Origin: Drosophila miranda
Lineage: Eukaryota > Arthropoda > Insecta > Diptera > Drosophilidae
Assembly (NCBI RefSeq): GCF_003369915.1
Contig: NC_046676.1
Coordinates: 18,644,001-18,708,000, forward strand
DNA length: 64,000 nucleotides
Direction: 5' to 3'
Below are positions 60,437-64,000 of this stretch, in pieces (the stretch's first letter is position 1; the number at the start of each line of letters is the position of its first letter). Both the position numbers and the translations under genes were made by a program. The notes under the pieces are model-generated. The model made no database searches and had not been told where the DNA came from. It saw nothing but the letters and a program-made list of their open reading frames with translations.

Positions 60437-63400
60437 TCAAATCTCACTCTCATCCGTTGGCTCAGAGGGCTCGCGCACCGTCACAAACTTCTGCAGGGTG
60501 ACGTTGTCCTTGTTGTTGTTTGTCTTGCTGCCGCCGACACTGTTCCGCCGCTTGCCCTTTTCGCGCGTCTTCTCCGGCAAGCCGTTGACCTGGAAATTGT
60601 CACTTTGGAATGGTATCGATATTGGTATGCTGTATTCGCTTTGAAATGCAGTGGTTTTTTCCTTCTCGTTATCCTTTCCCCTTTCCTTATTCTTATCCCG
60701 ATCTGCTGGTGCTGCTGCTGGTGGTTCCGCATTGGTTTTGACATTGTAGTTCCCTGTAATAGCAGAACGAACATAAATAAGTAACTACTCTTTGTGCCTG
60801 AGTTGTGACGTTTCTAACCTTTGGCTCCAAACATATCCGCGTGCTTGAAGCTGCTCCGATTGCGCTTCCCTCGCTTGCGCATGTTGAGCCGCAAGGTAGT
60901 CACGCTGGTTCTGCTGCGCTTTGATTTTGGGGTGTTGTGCTGCTCAGGGATGGGGGTCGTGGTCGTCTCGACAGTCTGCTGTGGCTGCGGCTTTGGCGAG
61001 GGGCCGGGACTCACACTTGGACTCGGGGTGGTGCGGCGTCCTCGGCTGCTTTCGGTGTCGGAATGATTACCCAGGTAACTATTGGCCGTTATATCTTCCT
61101 CTTCAGCCTCTGGCGACTCTACGTCATAGCACTCATCGTCCTGGTCTATGATTTCGATCTCTTCTTCGTCGTCGTCAGAGAGAGCCTGTCGCAGCAAGAT
61201 CTCCGGTCCGCCGCCATAGATGCCGTGCAGGAGCCGCCATGAGCGGGCATTAAGCTGAGCATAATCCGATCCGATCCTCACACTGCGGATGGTACAGTTG
61301 CTATCCGTGGAAGAGGCTATTCCCTCATTCTTGATGGGGCCCGGCTCCTTGGAGGTCTTACCGCGGGAGAAGTTCTGCCAAGACCGCAGCCAGGGCATGT
61401 CGATGGCAAAAATGGCAGATGAGTCGAACTCGCTCTGAAGCCCGTTCAATTTGGTAAACTCGCTTAGCTCATGCTGCTGTCGCCTGGAGAGCGCCTCAGC
61501 CGCGCGCTTGCAAATCTCGCACTCAAAGAGAATGTTCACTGGCGGTCCACCGCCGAAAGTTTTGCACAGAAAGTCCCACAGGGGCTGGGAAATCGGCACT
61601 GCAATCTGGCTGATCATAGGCATTTTGGAATGTAGAACGCCGCCATGGGGACACAGCATTTCCTGGTTATTGATGGGACCCGGCTCGGAGAAGGTGGCCA
61701 GGCGGGAGAGCCACTCGCGCGTCACATAAAACTGAATGTCAGAATCGCAGAAGGGGTGTGATTTGAACAGATGTTTGGCTTCTTCGCGGACGAGCTTCAT
61801 CAGGGGATTGTGCTTTTGGTAGAAAAGTACGTAGGCCTGGCAGTTCTGCACCACATCGGGGTTCACCACAGTCACGAACTGGTCGTCGAACTCATACCAA
61901 CGGCCGTTCAGAGTGTTGCGTGCATAACACGTGTAGTGGCCGCCGCCGACGGTGCCATGGTGGCAGATCACGGATGAAAGATTGTAGATGGGCACCTCGC
62001 TTTTGCACTGCTTGTGCACGTAAGGCCGCATATCGAAGCCCTCCATGGGAAAAATAACGTGCGACGAGATCTTCGAGCTGTAGGACAGATCGTGTCGGAA
62101 GCGCTTCAGGTGGATGCACAGCACCTCGGGCAGGTTGATTACACGCGAGTACTTGATACCCGTTCGCAGTTTGTTGCATCGCGAGCAGCTGTAATGAATC
62201 ACATGAAGGATAATTGAGCAATTGGAATACACTTACTTCACTAATGCAAACTCTCACCTGTACATGTTGTCGCCTTTAAGCTCGTCCGCACTGAAAAAAC
62301 TAGCCATGCAATCGTAGAGTGTTACCGAGGGTCCATACAGCCACGATCTAAACACGCCCCACATCCACGCCAACCAGCCGTCATTGGTTCTGCTTGATGT
62401 TTCGGCGGCGCTCAGACTCTGGACACTTAGGCTATGCGTTTGGTGCAGCACATTGAGGAAGTCTCTTGTGGGAATAGGCAGTGAAAGATCCTGGAATGTT
62501 TCCTGCCGTGAGGACACCCGATCGCAGGTGAGGCATTGAACGGCGGAGAGCAGTTTGCCATCAAACACGTCACTGATGATGGAACGAGCCGACTCTATTG
62601 GTGGTTTTTGATCTGACGACGTTTCACGTTGTTTCTGTTTACGCTGCTGCTGCGGCTTTGGAGGAGCCTCTGGAATCGCAGTGCTTGAACCGATGACAGT
62701 TCGGCTTGGCGTAACAAAGAATTCGGTGTTTATCAGGACTTCCCCCGCGATTTCGGACATGCTGCTCTCACACGTTTCATATTCGCTTTCAGAGCCTGTC
62801 GCCGAATGCGAGGAAGGCGGCACTTCATCCTCGTTTTCGTCGTCAGTTTCGTTGGGCTGTTTATTCTGACGCTGTTGCGATTGCTGCGATTGCCGCGGCT
62901 GTGGAGAAACCTGCTCCGTGAGTTCCTCATGCAGCTGATCCATGAAGCAGCGAAGGAACTCCTGCGTGTCATGCTGATGGTAGCCCCGAAATATCGGATG
63001 CACCGATCGTATGCCATACAAAATGCCACGGGGGGCGATGTATTCTGTAAACAACACATTTTGTATAGCATTTTGTTCCATCTATCAGAATCAATGACGA
63101 ATCTACCTTTGGGGTCTTCTATCTCCGACCAGATTTCCTGCATCAGGCGAATGTAGCTCTTGGCCAGACCCGCTGGCTTGCAGATTCGGGCATTCGCTCT
63201 CTGATCCGCAATGTACTCCACCAGATCGCTGCAGTTGATGAAGTAGTGAGTCATGGGCGGCAGATTACTCAGCGCTTGGAGTGCCGAGTTCATGTAGCAT
63301 GTGTTGGCAATGTTTTGCAGTCCGACGAGGCCTGTCCCGGAACCGACAACATCCTCTTCCATGCTCTCGTCTTTCTGGGCAAGCGAGTTCAACGATCCAC

Positions 63401-63705
63401 TGAAGAGCGCTTCGTGGGAACTCATGATTCTTTCGTTTAAATACGGGTCATGGTCGGCATCTGCCATAGCGTGTCCGTTTGCGTGCTGCAAGAGGAAAGG
63501 ACGAACAATTTCACACGATTGTCAATGTCACAAAATCGAAAGTCATGTAATAGAGTTCACTTCTGATTGGTCAAAACAATGCGAACGAAATACAGTCCAG
63601 CTCGTGGTCTCACACACTCACCTTTTGTGGCAGGTCCGACTCCAGAGTACGATTATTGCTTTCTACATGTGTACTTTGCGATTGTGTGTTAAGCCCAAAA
63701 CTCAT
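60437..63705 (-). CDS. Usp20-33: Usp20-33: ubiquitin-specific protease with DUSP domains
   Basis: Five exons in transcript order: 63705-63622, 63485-63107, 63044-62258, 62188-60819, 60753-60437; all are phase-consistent, 978 residues. Catalytic Cys is about residue 91 in GLQNIANTCYMNSALQ; the His box is GGGHYTCYARN, followed by RWYEFDDQFV. A 150-residue acidic/Gln insertion splits the USP fold, followed by zinc-ribbon CxxC pairs (CLTCDRVS and CSRCNKL). After the USP domain come two DUSP-like segments (FYVTREWLSRLATFSEPGPI and IFAIDMPWLRSWQNF), ending in acidic and Ser/Pro-rich tails. Human USP20/33 deubiquitinate adrenergic receptors, Robo1 and others (family knowledge). No N-terminal ZnF-UBP domain is visible. 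The start is the ATG MSFGLNTQSQST in a small first exon. Confidence 0.92.
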
Positions 63706-63823
63706 TCTACTTATTCGCTGTTTGTATATTTTTCTATTATATATTTGTTTTGTAAATTTTATATTTTGACTGAGGAATTTGGATTTGAGTAGGGGACTAG
63801 AGGTGTCAAACCAACGAGGGCAC

Positions 63824-63840
63824 TATCGATAGTATCGATG
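63824..63840. promoter_or_regulatory. Double DRE upstream of Usp20-33
   Basis: TATCGATA (63824-63831) is directly followed by GTATCGATG (63832-63840), about 120-135 nt upstream of the start codon. Further ATCGAT words lie near 63860 and 63915. This pattern is typical of DREF-driven housekeeping promoters. Confidence 0.7.
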
Positions 63841-64000
63841 TTATGGTGCTAGCCGCTACAATCGATGGTTTGACAGCTCTATAGGGGACGGCCGGGCAGC
63901 TACCGATGTGGCCAATCGATGTGTAGCAATCGCAGGTGATACCAAAGTTACTGGACTCTGTGTCACACAATTGAATAGTCCCACGACAGTTCAATCAATA

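Overview
This 64 kb window is nuclear DNA of a fruit fly (Drosophila, most likely a Sophophora species). The evidence is short GT-AG introns, fly core-promoter motifs (DRE, Ohler motif 1, Ohler motif 6), TG/CAG microsatellites, and a run of genes whose order matches, from memory, chromosome arm 2R band 50D-E of D. melanogaster (Muller element C). Lengths of the spliced products are close to the melanogaster lengths I remember. An obscura-group origin is possible, but I cannot prove it from the sequence.

Layout, left to right: tejas (+, 180-2224), a LOTUS/Tudor germline piRNA factor; Ih (-, 4000-22382), the HCN hyperpolarisation-activated channel, with two alternative first coding exons that add either 574 or 23 residues to a shared 673-residue core; about 4.3 kb of repeat-rich upstream DNA; convoluted (-, 26688-30480), a large leucine-rich-repeat extracellular protein; SelD/SPS1 (+, 32235-33431), intronless, with Arg at the Sec position; a CG8547-like gene (+, 37326-39563) encoding a low-complexity protein with a paxillin-type LD motif and a C-terminal CaaX box; beta4GalNAcTA (-, 40810-42262); a DNAJC11 homologue (-, 42725-44645) head to head with Hsc70-5/mortalin (+, 45355-48092); the ABC transporter Mdr50 (-, 48888-54836, with a distant first exon); a SMYD-type MYND/SET protein (-, 56077-57982); a duplicated repeat block flanking a broken Gln-rich coding remnant (58.2-59.85 kb); and Usp20-33 (-, 60437-63705), a deubiquitinase.

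Exon boundaries were worked out by hand from splice signals and reading phase. All internal phases close for every gene described. There is no operon-like functional unit. The closest thing to a functional pair is the DNAJC11/Hsc70-5 divergent promoter, since both products are mitochondrial chaperone-type proteins. I found no tRNA, rRNA, CRISPR array or intact transposon. The most unusual items are the LD-motif/CaaX protein, the repeat-flanked gene remnant at 58.7 kb, a GC-AG intron in the SMYD gene, a duplicated segment at a splice donor in an Ih intron, a perfect 12-bp hairpin downstream of convoluted, and a diverged repeat pair carrying Ohler motif 6 between convoluted and SelD.
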